A DNA stretch of 8,352 bases from Pseudobdellovibrio sp. (GTDB taxonomy: Bacteria; Bdellovibrionota; Bdellovibrionia; Bdellovibrionales; Bdellovibrionaceae). Numbering within the stretch: the stretch's first letter is position 1; every line of letters begins with the position of its first letter. The notes below the pieces were generated by a model. That model saw only the letters and a program-made list of their open reading frames with translations. It searched no databases and had not been told where the DNA came from. Of this stretch, positions 1 to 5,669 are shown in pieces. The stretch is taken from positions 1-8,352 of the forward strand of contig JANWIU010000029.1 in NCBI GenBank assembly GCA_025449725.1. The letters run 5' to 3'. The position numbers and the translations under genes were made by a program.

Positions 1-184
1 CGTACATCAGATCGGTTTGGATATGATCATTAAAACTGTAACCGCCACCGGCCCCGATGAACATTGGGACGTTGATAACCAGTTCAGGATAAAAAGCATG
101 GGTATTTTTTTTTGGATTCTGAGCCTGTACGCCGAATCCGCATATTAGAATAAAAATAGAAATGAGAACTTTAACTGTTACCAC
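1..184 (-). CDS. Secreted or outer-membrane protein, N-terminal part only (gene continues past left edge)
   Basis: Reading the minus strand from GTG at 184 gives about 61 codons with no stop before the window edge, so the 3' end is missing. The first ~22 residues (VVTVKVLISIFILICGFGVQ then A-Q) form a Sec signal peptide: one Lys, a hydrophobic core and an AxA-like VQA|Q cleavage site. The mature start has a short polar stretch (PKKNTH), then ELVINVPMFIGAGGGYSFND, whose alternating hydrophobic and Gly-rich pattern resembles the first strands of a porin-like beta-barrel. That pattern is the only basis for the outer-membrane guess, and the family is not identifiable from 60 residues. There is no Shine-Dalgarno sequence before GTG 184 or the alternative TTG at 190; a TATTAT hexamer ends nine bases upstream. 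A run of nine A residues on the coding strand (105-113) encodes P-K-K-N just after the cleavage site. Confidence 0.6.
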   Translation of the reverse strand, partial: MVTVKVLISIFILICGFGVQAQNPKKNTHAFYPELVINVPMFIGAGGGYSFNDHIQTDLMY

Positions 185-193
185 AAGCAAAGA

Positions 194-223
194 ATAATAA
201 TTTTGCTTTGATCTGGCTATAAA
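194..223 (-). promoter_or_regulatory. Candidate promoter of the left-edge secreted-protein gene
   Basis: On the minus strand a -10-like TATTAT (199-194, five of six consensus matches) lies 18 bases after a weak -35-like TTTATA (223-218). The predicted transcription start would fall at about 187, giving an almost leaderless message for the GTG at 184. The -35 element would overlap the T-tract of the terminator just upstream. Position and spacing are seen; activity is inferred. Confidence 0.3.
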
Positions 224-249
224 AAAAGGGGCTGTTTGAACAGCCCCTT
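221..249 (-). terminator. Intrinsic terminator of the glutathione S-transferase gene
   Basis: A perfect inverted repeat, AAGGGGCTGTT (226-236) and AACAGCCCCTT (239-249), folds as a G+C-rich stem with a tiny loop. On the minus strand it is followed by seven T residues (227-221, partly within the stem), the classic rho-independent form. It lies about 37 bases beyond the stop codon of the gene at 286-882, on the correct side. On the plus strand no T-tract follows the stem, so it acts in one direction. Confidence 0.9.
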
Positions 250-285
250 AAACAACATAAAACACTTAGGTAACACAATAAAAAA

Positions 286-882
286 CTAACTATTAGCGCC
301 CATGTCCGCAGCGATAGTGCGTGCGATTGCAGGACGGGTAGCCAGGCGCTCACAGTATCCCAGGATATTCGGGAAGCGGCCCATGTCTAAACCAAGATCT
401 TTTGTCCAACTGATAACAACGTAGCAGTAAATGTCTGCAATCGTGTATTGGTTACCGGCGACAAATGGAGTGCGGCCTAAAATAGAATTTAAGACTTCCA
501 ATTTTTTGCCAGTGATAGCTTTGTGAAAAGTTCTGGTTTCTTCAGAAATATCTTTAACCCAGAAAACGCTGAGTGTTTGGTAAATTTCTGTCGCAACAAA
601 ATTTACTGCTTCAAGAGTTTTGTAGCGCTCCCAAGAACCTACGCGTGGTAACAAACCGCCTTCAGGTTTTTGGTCAGCCAAGTATTGCATGACAACAGCA
701 CATTCAGTTAGAACCTGCCCGTTATCTAAAACAAGAGTCGGAACCTTGCCTTGTGGGTTGTACTTTAGTAATTCAGTTCTGTCAGAAAAATTTGTTCTAA
801 CGATATCGCAAGCTAAGCCAAGTTCATTGATAACGATTGCTGCTGCTTGAGATCCGCAATTAGGCGCGTGAAATAGTCTCAT
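286..882 (-). CDS. Beta-class glutathione S-transferase family protein
   Basis: A 198-residue protein of normal GST length. Residues 1-75 form the thioredoxin-like N-domain: MRLFHAPNC start, the NPQGKVPTL segment (42-50) with the cis-Pro at P48, then LTECAVVMQYLAD (58-70), which matches the LTEGVAIMQYLAD segment of E. coli GstA. The helical C-domain contains the YKTLEAVNFVATEI helix (87-100) and the N-capping box TIAD (147-150). The family conjugates glutathione to electrophiles or reduces substrates in the cytoplasm; the substrate here is unknown. Beta-class enzymes carry a catalytic Cys10 with Ser11. Here position 10 is Gly and the cysteine is at 9, so the active site is slightly altered. 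The ATG at 882 follows AGGGAG (894-889) at six-base spacing, which supports the start. The gene appears monocistronic and ends in a strong terminator. Confidence 0.92.
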   Translation of the reverse strand: MRLFHAPNCGSQAAAIVINELGLACDIVRTNFSDRTELLKYNPQGKVPTLVLDNGQVLTECAVVMQYLADQKPEGGLLPRVGSWERYKTLEAVNFVATEIYQTLSVFWVKDISEETRTFHKAITGKKLEVLNSILGRTPFVAGNQYTIADIYCYVVISWTKDLGLDMGRFPNILGYCERLATRPAIARTIAADMGANS

Positions 883-1019
883 GAAAAACTCCCTTTTTTT
901 TGTTTAATGAGTTGTATGTTCTCGCACCGTAAAAGCATTAAAGAAAGTCCAGTTTACTAATTCTGGTTTAAACTCAACATTACGCTTGGCACCATTAAAT
1001 CTGTGTTAAGAACTGGAAT

Positions 1020-1048
1020 TGGACAACGTTTCCTAACTTGAGTACTTT
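1020..1048 (+). promoter_or_regulatory. Candidate promoter of the dipeptidase cluster
   Basis: TGGACA (1020-1025, five of six matches to the -35 consensus) is followed by a 17-base spacer and TACTTT (1043-1048, of TANNNT form). The -10-like hexamer ends nine bases before the ATG at 1058. The predicted transcript would therefore start at or next to the start codon, consistent with the lack of a Shine-Dalgarno sequence there. The element lies in the divergent region shared with the GST gene. The motifs are seen; promoter activity is inferred. Confidence 0.4.
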
Positions 1049-1057
1049 TCAATAGTT

Positions 1058-1675
1058 ATGAGTTCGCAAACTTTGCAGTCATTAAAAGTAGTCTTAGCTT
1101 CCCCGGAATTCGTCGAGCTGAAAGAATCAGCTTTTGTGCGCATTGACTTAAAATATGCCACTGAAGACAATTTCATGAACGAAAATGTTTATGGCGAATT
1201 CAATCGCGCTTTTTTGCACGAGCATGCGGCGGCCAAACTTCAAAGAGCTTCTGAATTGTTAAATGAAAAAAAGCCCGGGTACCGATTTATAATTTACGAC
1301 GTCCTTCGTCCGCGCTCTGTTCAATGGATCATGTGGCGCAAGGTGGAAGGCACCTATCAACAGGATTACATCGCAAATCCTGAAAGAGGCTCCAATCATA
1401 ATTTCGGTATGGCCGTTGATCTTTCTATACTAAATGAAAAGGGCGAAGTACTGGATATGGGTACCGGTTTCGATGAGTTCGATGAAATGTCACAGCCTCG
1501 TCATGAAGAAAAGTACCTGGCAGAAAACAAACTGAGTCCGCAATGCCATCAGAATCGCTTGTTGTTACGGGATTGCATGGAGTCTGCCGGTTTTAGACAA
1601 CTGGCCTCAGAATGGTGGCACTTCGATGCTTTGCCTCGTGCTGAAATCCGTGAACGCTTTAAGATCGTTGAATAA
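1058..1675 (+). CDS. D-alanyl-D-alanine dipeptidase, VanX/DdpX type (peptidase M15D)
   Basis: A 205-residue zinc dipeptidase, a typical length for VanX. The family motifs occur in order: IDLKYATEDNF (29-39), YDVLRPRSVQ (80-89, with the conserved Arg R84), SNHNFGMAVD (112-121, zinc ligands H114 and D121), the MGTGFDEFDEMS segment (134-145) and EWWHFD (185-190, catalytic E185 and third zinc ligand H188). All predicted catalytic residues are present. The family hydrolyses D-Ala-D-Ala. There is no signal peptide, so the protein is probably cytoplasmic, like VanX. No vanH, vanA or vanRS genes lie nearby, so recycling of cell-wall peptides is more likely than glycopeptide resistance; this is inference. 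An in-frame stop at 1034 leaves ATG 1058 as the only sensible start, and it lacks a Shine-Dalgarno sequence. The stop overlaps the next start by one base. Confidence 0.93.
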   Translation: MSSQTLQSLKVVLASPEFVELKESAFVRIDLKYATEDNFMNENVYGEFNRAFLHEHAAAKLQRASELLNEKKPGYRFIIYDVLRPRSVQWIMWRKVEGTYQQDYIANPERGSNHNFGMAVDLSILNEKGEVLDMGTGFDEFDEMSQPRHEEKYLAENKLSPQCHQNRLLLRDCMESAGFRQLASEWWHFDALPRAEIRERFKIVE

Positions 1676-1893
1676 TGAAAATTTCTGTTTCTGTAAAACC
1701 GAACAGCAAAGCCGAAAAAGTAGAACTCCTTGCAGAAAATCACTACCAGGTGAGGGTTAACGCTCCTCCGGTTGAAGGAAAGGCCAATGAACGGGTTATA
1801 GAGCTTCTGGCGGAACATTTTAAAGTTCCTAAAAGCCGGGTTCAACTTTGTTCCGGCGGGAAATCCAAAAAGAAAGTTTTTGAGATCGGGTGA
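1675..1893 (+). CDS. yggU: YggU/DUF167 family small protein
   Basis: A 72-residue protein covering the core of the DUF167 (UPF0235) family, somewhat shorter than E. coli YggU. The diagnostic features are VSVKPNSK (5-12), the VRVNAPPVEGKANERVIELL core (26-45, with P31, P32, G35, A37 and N38) and the SGGKSKKKVFEI tail (60-71). The family has a known small alpha/beta fold but no settled function. The start ATG shares its A with the TAA of the dipeptidase gene (TAATG), so translation is probably coupled. No other motif is visible, and no functional link between the two genes is known to me. Confidence 0.88.
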   Translation: MKISVSVKPNSKAEKVELLAENHYQVRVNAPPVEGKANERVIELLAEHFKVPKSRVQLCSGGKSKKKVFEIG

Positions 1894-1944
1894 CGGCCTG
1901 AATTAATATGTGACCTGGGCGGATCTTGATGCTACCTAGAAAGC

Positions 1945-3828
1945 GTGACATTAACTTTTCAAGAAGCCGCACAAATTCTTAAAATCTCGCCTGCTACCGT
2001 CAGGAATTGGTTAAAGGCCGGGGTTTTGAAGTCGACTCAGCTTTTACATGTTAAAGAGACGAAGAAAAATATCAGCAGCGGAGTTTTAAATAAACTTCAA
2101 AGAGGCGCCAACAAACATCAAAGCCGAAAGATTCATGTTCACGCAGAACTTCTTTCTAACAAAAGCAATGTTACCGCACTAGCACCCTTGATTGAAAAAT
2201 ATGGAAAACAAAAAAGAGAACTGCTGTTAGCGGTTTATTTACGTCAACTGGTTGCGACCGGTTTAGTTAAATATAAATCCGGCAAATTAGTTATTGGTGC
2301 AAGGCTAAGTGCGGAACTTTCTGAATGGAATATTTCTCATCAGTCACCGGCTTTTATGAGAATGTATCAAAGCATTCATTCGTTAAAGGCAGACTTCTCC
2401 GACAACCTTCTCAGTTACCTTCACCAATCCGTAAACGAAACGGCAGCCAAACAGAACTTGGGCGCTTATTACACGCCGGCATCAGCCGTTAAGAAGGCAT
2501 TGAAAATATTGGATAGGCCGGGACGTGTTTGTGACCCTTGCTGTGGATCGGGAAATTTTCTCGTTGAAGCCTATCGTCAAATGAAACTGGAAAATTGGCC
2601 TGCAGCGGAATTATCCGTCTTTGGATACGACTGCGATCCGTTGGCAGTATTAACTGCTCGGGCCAACCTAACACTAGTATCAGAAGGCAGGGTAAATGTA
2701 CTGAAGGCTATTCAGCAAAGAGATTTTTTATTAAATCAACCTGTGGAAGAATTTGAGTATATTGTTACGAATCCGCCCTGGGGTTCGTATCCATCTGTTA
2801 GTCAAACTGGCAGGCTGCAAAAGCAATTCAGTCTTAAAAAAACCAAAGACTCATTTTCGTTTTTTCTTTTGGCCTCTTTGCAATCAATGAAGCGAAACGC
2901 TTACGGGAATTTTATCCTTCCGCAGGCGTTTATGAATGTGTCAGCTCACGCTGAAATACGCCGGTACCTGTTTTCAAACTGTACCGTTCACTCAATCGAA
3001 ATTTTAAGTGAAAAATTTTCCGGGGTAATGACAAAATCAATTTTAATTTCACTGCAGAACAAGCGCCCTTCAACTGAACATGAGGTTTTAATTAAGTCCG
3101 ATGTTCATTGCAGAGTCATGAATGAAGAAGTGTTGATATCTAAAGACTGCATTCTGCCTCTTCATAATGATAACACCAGTTTAAAGGTAGTTCGCGAAAT
3201 AGAAAGTTTATCTAAGTGCACTTTGAAAGGCCAAAGCAGCTGGGGCCTGGGTTTAGTCACCGGTAACAATGAGAAATTTCTTTTTGCTGACCCCGCTAAA
3301 GGCCGTTCTCCGGTATTAACAGGGGCACAGGTTTTCAGATTCAAGCAACCGATTTCTCAACTTTACTGTCATTCAGACATTTCACAATTTCAGCAAGCGG
3401 CTCCGTTAGAAGTTTACCGCCAAAGTAAGAAACTGATTTACCGGTTCATCGCCAAAGAACTGGTTTTTGCCATCGATACCAAGGGCTCGCTGACTTTGAA
3501 CAGTGCGAATGTTCTGATTCCGCAATCAAAAAAGTATTCGTGTGAGTTCATTTGCGGTTTATTCAACTCTAAACTGGCCCAGTATTATTTTACTAAAAAG
3601 TATTCCAGCATTAAGGTTTTACGCTCTCATCTGGAAACCTTTCCGCTACCGCCCTACGACGAAGAATTATTCGTACAGATTGAAAAGAATGTTTTAAAGC
3701 TTCGAAATTCTTTTGATCAACAAACGGCAGACAGGATTGATAGTCTGATCGTGAAGGCTTACCGGCTATCAAAAGCTTCTGAAGAAGCTATATTGAATTA
3801 TGAAATTAACCGGGCATTTAACCCATGA
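1945..3828 (+). CDS. N6-adenine DNA methyltransferase (TaqI/Eco57I-like) with N-terminal helix-turn-helix, apparently solitary
   Basis: A 627-residue protein. Residues 1-30 form an excisionase/MerR-like helix-turn-helix (TFQEAAQILKISPATVRNWL). Residues ~60-165 are mostly helical and not recognised. The methyltransferase motifs follow: motif X NLGAYYTP (171-178), motif I VCDPCCGSGNF (195-205, S-adenosylmethionine binding), motif II GYDCDPLA (227-234), D260 in QQRDF as the likely motif III, and motif IV NPPW (276-279), the catalytic signature of N6-adenine enzymes. Residues ~425-600 resemble the TaqI-like C-terminal target-recognition domain, including ANVLIPQ and FPLPPYD. Type IIG enzymes have a nuclease before this core; none is visible, and no restriction or specificity gene lies nearby. 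An in-frame stop at 1927 precedes GTG 1945, the only workable start, which has a poor Shine-Dalgarno sequence. The stop overlaps the next gene by four bases (ATGA). Target sequence and role are unknown. Confidence 0.85.
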   Translation: MTLTFQEAAQILKISPATVRNWLKAGVLKSTQLLHVKETKKNISSGVLNKLQRGANKHQSRKIHVHAELLSNKSNVTALAPLIEKYGKQKRELLLAVYLRQLVATGLVKYKSGKLVIGARLSAELSEWNISHQSPAFMRMYQSIHSLKADFSDNLLSYLHQSVNETAAKQNLGAYYTPASAVKKALKILDRPGRVCDPCCGSGNFLVEAYRQMKLENWPAAELSVFGYDCDPLAVLTARANLTLVSEGRVNVLKAIQQRDFLLNQPVEEFEYIVTNPPWGSYPSVSQTGRLQKQFSLKKTKDSFSFFLLASLQSMKRNAYGNFILPQAFMNVSAHAEIRRYLFSNCTVHSIEILSEKFSGVMTKSILISLQNKRPSTEHEVLIKSDVHCRVMNEEVLISKDCILPLHNDNTSLKVVREIESLSKCTLKGQSSWGLGLVTGNNEKFLFADPAKGRSPVLTGAQVFRFKQPISQLYCHSDISQFQQAAPLEVYRQSKKLIYRFIAKELVFAIDTKGSLTLNSANVLIPQSKKYSCEFICGLFNSKLAQYYFTKKYSSIKVLRSHLETFPLPPYDEELFVQIEKNVLKLRNSFDQQTADRIDSLIVKAYRLSKASEEAILNYEINRAFNP

Positions 3829-4859
3829 CTTCATTTTACGCCCTTAATTTTGAAGATTTAAAACTTCAACTGACTTCACGTGAACTTCCGGCCGCAGGCG
3901 CGGCGCTCCTGTACAACTGGCATTACAAGAAAAATCAGCGCAGTACTTTGATGAATCAAAGGCTTTCGCAAAAGTCCCGGCAGTTCGTTTACTCCGAAAT
4001 GAACTTCGATTTGCCTGAAATTGATTTTGTCAGTCAGTCGCAGGATAAAACCGTAAAGTTTTTATTTAAGTTGCGAGACGGAAAATCAGTTGAAAGCGTA
4101 CTTATTCCGTTTCAACAAAAATACACCATCTGTATCTCGTCTCAGGTTGGCTGCGGAATGAACTGTTCTTTTTGTTATACCGGCAAGCAAGGCTTTACGC
4201 GACACCTGGCCACTGAAGAAATTGTCGGGCAGTTTATACAGGCTAAAAAATGGCTCACAGAAAACCGCCCGGGCGATGACCGTATTTTAAATGTCGTGTT
4301 CATGGGGCAAGGGGAACCGCTTCACAATTTTGATTCCGTAAAAAAAGCCGTTGAAATATTTCTATCGCAGTACGGTTTAAGTTTAGCCTGTCATAAAATC
4401 ACAGTTTCAACTTCAGGCTATCTGCCCGGGCTAGAGCGCTGGAAAGCCGAAATGCCAAATGTAAATGTAGCCCTGTCATTGCATTCACCGTTTACTGAAA
4501 AGCGCAACGAACTGATTCCAATCAACCGAAAATACCCTCTAAGCGAAGTTGTAAAAGTCATTGAATCCATTCCTGAGGGTGAAAAGCGCTTTGCAACCTA
4601 TGAGTATCTTTTGATAGACGGTTTCAACGACGCTCCGGAAGATGCAGAAGCCACCGGCCAACTGTTAACCGGCGGAAAAGCATTTGTGAATCTGATTCCT
4701 TTTAATCCGTTTCCGGGCAGTGTGTACAAACGCCCGTCACGTGAAAAGGTGGAAGCCTTTAGAGATGTTCTTGAGAAATTCAATGTGCCGGTCACCATTC
4801 GTACGACCAAAGGCGATGAAATCCTTGCGGCTTGCGGCCAGCTCAATACCCGGTCTTAG
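3825..4859 (+). CDS. rlmN: RlmN/Cfr-family radical SAM RNA adenine-C2 methyltransferase, compact form
   Basis: A 344-residue protein. The radical SAM cluster motif is C110-x3-C114-x2-C117. RlmN's two catalytic cysteines are matched by C103 (in CISSQVGC) and C337 (in AACGQL), with the same seven-residue step from C103 to the first cluster cysteine. Other RlmN hallmarks are GEPLHN (163-168), SLHSP (218-222), LIPINRKYPL (230-239), LIDGFNDAPEDA (263-274), INLIPFNPFPG-like VNLIPFNPFPG (288-298) and RTTKGDEI (326-333). RlmN methylates C2 of A2503 in 23S rRNA and A37 in some tRNAs; Cfr acts at C8. The pattern here favours RlmN. Differences include MGQGEP for the usual MGMGEP, Tyr after the third cluster cysteine, and a C-terminus ending seven residues after C337. 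It could be the genome's only RlmN or a paralogue. Its ATG overlaps the DNA methyltransferase stop (ATGA), so co-translation is likely. Confidence 0.88.
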   Translation: MTSFYALNFEDLKLQLTSRELPAAGAALLYNWHYKKNQRSTLMNQRLSQKSRQFVYSEMNFDLPEIDFVSQSQDKTVKFLFKLRDGKSVESVLIPFQQKYTICISSQVGCGMNCSFCYTGKQGFTRHLATEEIVGQFIQAKKWLTENRPGDDRILNVVFMGQGEPLHNFDSVKKAVEIFLSQYGLSLACHKITVSTSGYLPGLERWKAEMPNVNVALSLHSPFTEKRNELIPINRKYPLSEVVKVIESIPEGEKRFATYEYLLIDGFNDAPEDAEATGQLLTGGKAFVNLIPFNPFPGSVYKRPSREKVEAFRDVLEKFNVPVTIRTTKGDEILAACGQLNTRS

Positions 4860-4892
4860 TCTTGCAAAAGAAAACACGAAAACCGACCTCCG

Positions 4893-4920
4893 TGTAAATT
4901 TGATTTCAAGTCGATTTACA
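4893..4920. repeat. Inverted repeat TGTAAAT/ATTTACA after the rlmN-like gene
   Basis: TGTAAAT (4893-4899) and ATTTACA (4914-4920) form a perfect seven-base inverted repeat around a 14-base centre, which itself contains TTGA..TCAA. It lacks a G+C-rich stem or a T-tract, so it is not a convincing terminator. It could be a weak hairpin or an operator for the downstream secreted-protein gene; nothing in the window decides between them. Confidence 0.4.
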
Positions 4921-4927
4921 TTGAAAG

Positions 4928-4967
4928 GATGCAAGCGTAGTCAAAATTTTTGACAAAATGCCGCATC
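4928..4967. repeat. Nested palindrome in the leader of the secreted SRPBCC gene
   Basis: A 15-base odd palindrome, GTCAAAA-T-TTTTGAC (4940-4954), is enclosed by outer arms GATGC (4928-4932) and GCATC (4963-4967), so a two-tier hairpin or cruciform is possible. It ends six bases before the Shine-Dalgarno sequence of the gene starting at 4985. Regulator binding or a 5' leader structure are both possible; function is inferred only from position. Confidence 0.45.
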
Positions 4968-4972
4968 TTGCG

Positions 4973-4978
4973 AAAGGG
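4973..4978 (+). promoter_or_regulatory. Shine-Dalgarno sequence that fixes the start at 4985
   Basis: AAAGGG (within CGAAAGGGAAAAAG) lies six bases upstream of ATG 4985. The alternative in-frame ATG at 4958 has no such sequence and would place nine charged or polar residues ahead of the signal peptide. The site therefore selects 4985. Confidence 0.75.
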
Positions 4979-4984
4979 AAAAAG

Positions 4985-5605
4985 ATGACAAGGCTATTAG
5001 CTCTATTTTTTATGATTTTTATTGCAGGAACAAATGCCATTGCCGAATGCGGTGAACATTTGAGTCTTAACACTATTTCTCCTCTGAATTTAGAACAGAA
5101 TCCAAAAATGGCTTCTCGGACTATACGCTTTGAAGTGAACGTAAATGCCGATGGCTTCTTAAACCGGTTTCACGAGATTCCTCTTAGCAAACTATTGCCG
5201 GGCACAAAAGAGCTTCCCGGTGTTGCAGCGATTACAGTTATTGCTAATCCACCTTTCGGTGGCGTAGGTTCCCGCCGAATCATTTGTCAAAAAGACGGAA
5301 ACACCGCAATTGAAGAGGTGATACAGGTGGTACCAGGCCGATCTTTTAAGTATCAGGTTTGGGATTATTCAACGCCTTCAGCCAAGCCGATTGAGTACGG
5401 TATCGGTGAATTCGTAGCAGAAACCATTGCGCCAAACAAAGCGCGTGTGTCTTGGACGTATTCCTTTAAGTTAAGGCCGGACCGTCTCCCTGGAAAGCTG
5501 GGTTTTGCGGGTCGGGCACTGTTTAAGGCTACGTTCCTTAGTAATGAATATGCAGACTTTATGAAGGCGGCTGCTACTGCTATGCAAAAAGAATTTAAGA
5601 ATTAA
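4985..5605 (+). CDS. Exported SRPBCC (START/polyketide-cyclase-like) family protein
   Basis: A 206-residue protein from ATG 4985. Residues 1-20 (MTRLLALFFMIFIAGTNAIA) form a Sec signal peptide with AIA|E cleavage. The lipobox is not satisfied because Glu precedes C22, so the product is probably soluble and periplasmic. The mature part follows the helix-grip pattern of SRPBCC ligand-binding proteins: RTIRFEVNVNADGFLNRF near the start (45-62), a central strand run with RRIICQKDGNTAIEEVIQVV (97-116), GRSFKYQVWD (118-127), RVSWTYSFKLRP (154-165), and a long C-terminal helix (about 177-205) with the ANEYADFM-like NEYADFM (187-193). Such proteins bind hydrophobic ligands in a deep cavity; the ligand here is unknown. 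Cysteines at 22 and 101 could pair in the periplasm. It is not obviously co-transcribed with its neighbours, and two inverted repeats precede it. Confidence 0.72.
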   Translation: MTRLLALFFMIFIAGTNAIAECGEHLSLNTISPLNLEQNPKMASRTIRFEVNVNADGFLNRFHEIPLSKLLPGTKELPGVAAITVIANPPFGGVGSRRIICQKDGNTAIEEVIQVVPGRSFKYQVWDYSTPSAKPIEYGIGEFVAETIAPNKARVSWTYSFKLRPDRLPGKLGFAGRALFKATFLSNEYADFMKAAATAMQKEFKN

Positions 5606-5618
5606 ATTCATTCTTAAA
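5594..5618. repeat. A+T-rich hairpin at the end of the SRPBCC gene
   Basis: TTTAAGAAT (5594-5602) and ATTCTTAAA (5610-5618) form a nine-base stem with a seven-base loop that spans the stop codon. The stem has only two G-C pairs and no T-tract follows it, so it would be a weak terminator at best. It is recorded as structure between two genes that are probably transcribed separately. Confidence 0.35.
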
Positions 5619-5654
5619 ATTGGTCGAGTCTCAATTGCCTGCTTCTCCTGACTG

Positions 5655-5660
5655 TATCAT
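5655..5660 (+). promoter_or_regulatory. Candidate -10 element of the proBA operon
   Basis: TATCAT (five of six matches to TATAAT) ends exactly nine bases before the proB ATG. No good -35 hexamer is visible at 16-18 bases spacing. If real, transcription would begin within a few bases of the start codon, which fits the absence of any Shine-Dalgarno sequence before proB. Confidence 0.4.
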
Positions 5661-5669
5661 CATCAAATA

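Noticed and set aside
171..353. 60-residue minus-strand frame with a hydrophobic stretch
   Set aside because: It reads through the gst 3' end in the wrong frame and across the terminator; the signal-peptide frame starting at 184 is better supported.
1549..1845. 98-residue open frame on the minus strand
   Set aside because: It lies opposite the well-supported dipeptidase and yggU genes, and its product has no recognisable motif.
1945..4859. Complete restriction-modification or BREX-like defence locus
   Set aside because: No nuclease, specificity subunit, ATPase or phosphatase gene is present; only the methyltransferase resembles such systems.
4720..4953. Open frames of 65-82 residues on both strands around the 3' end of the rlmN-like gene
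   Set aside because: They mostly overlap conserved RlmN coding sequence, are out of frame and show no family features.
4950..4955. Perfect -35 consensus TTGACA before the SRPBCC gene
   Set aside because: At 17-base spacing the -10 position falls on AAAGGG, which is the Shine-Dalgarno sequence; no -10-like sequence fits before the start codon.
4921..4972. Possible cyclic-di-GMP type riboswitch, suggested by GGATGCAAGC
   Set aside because: Only a short resemblance; the two required helices and conserved loops are not present.
4958..4984. Upstream in-frame ATG for the SRPBCC gene
   Set aside because: It lacks a Shine-Dalgarno sequence and would add nine polar residues before a good signal peptide; ATG 4985 has AAAGGG at six-base spacing.
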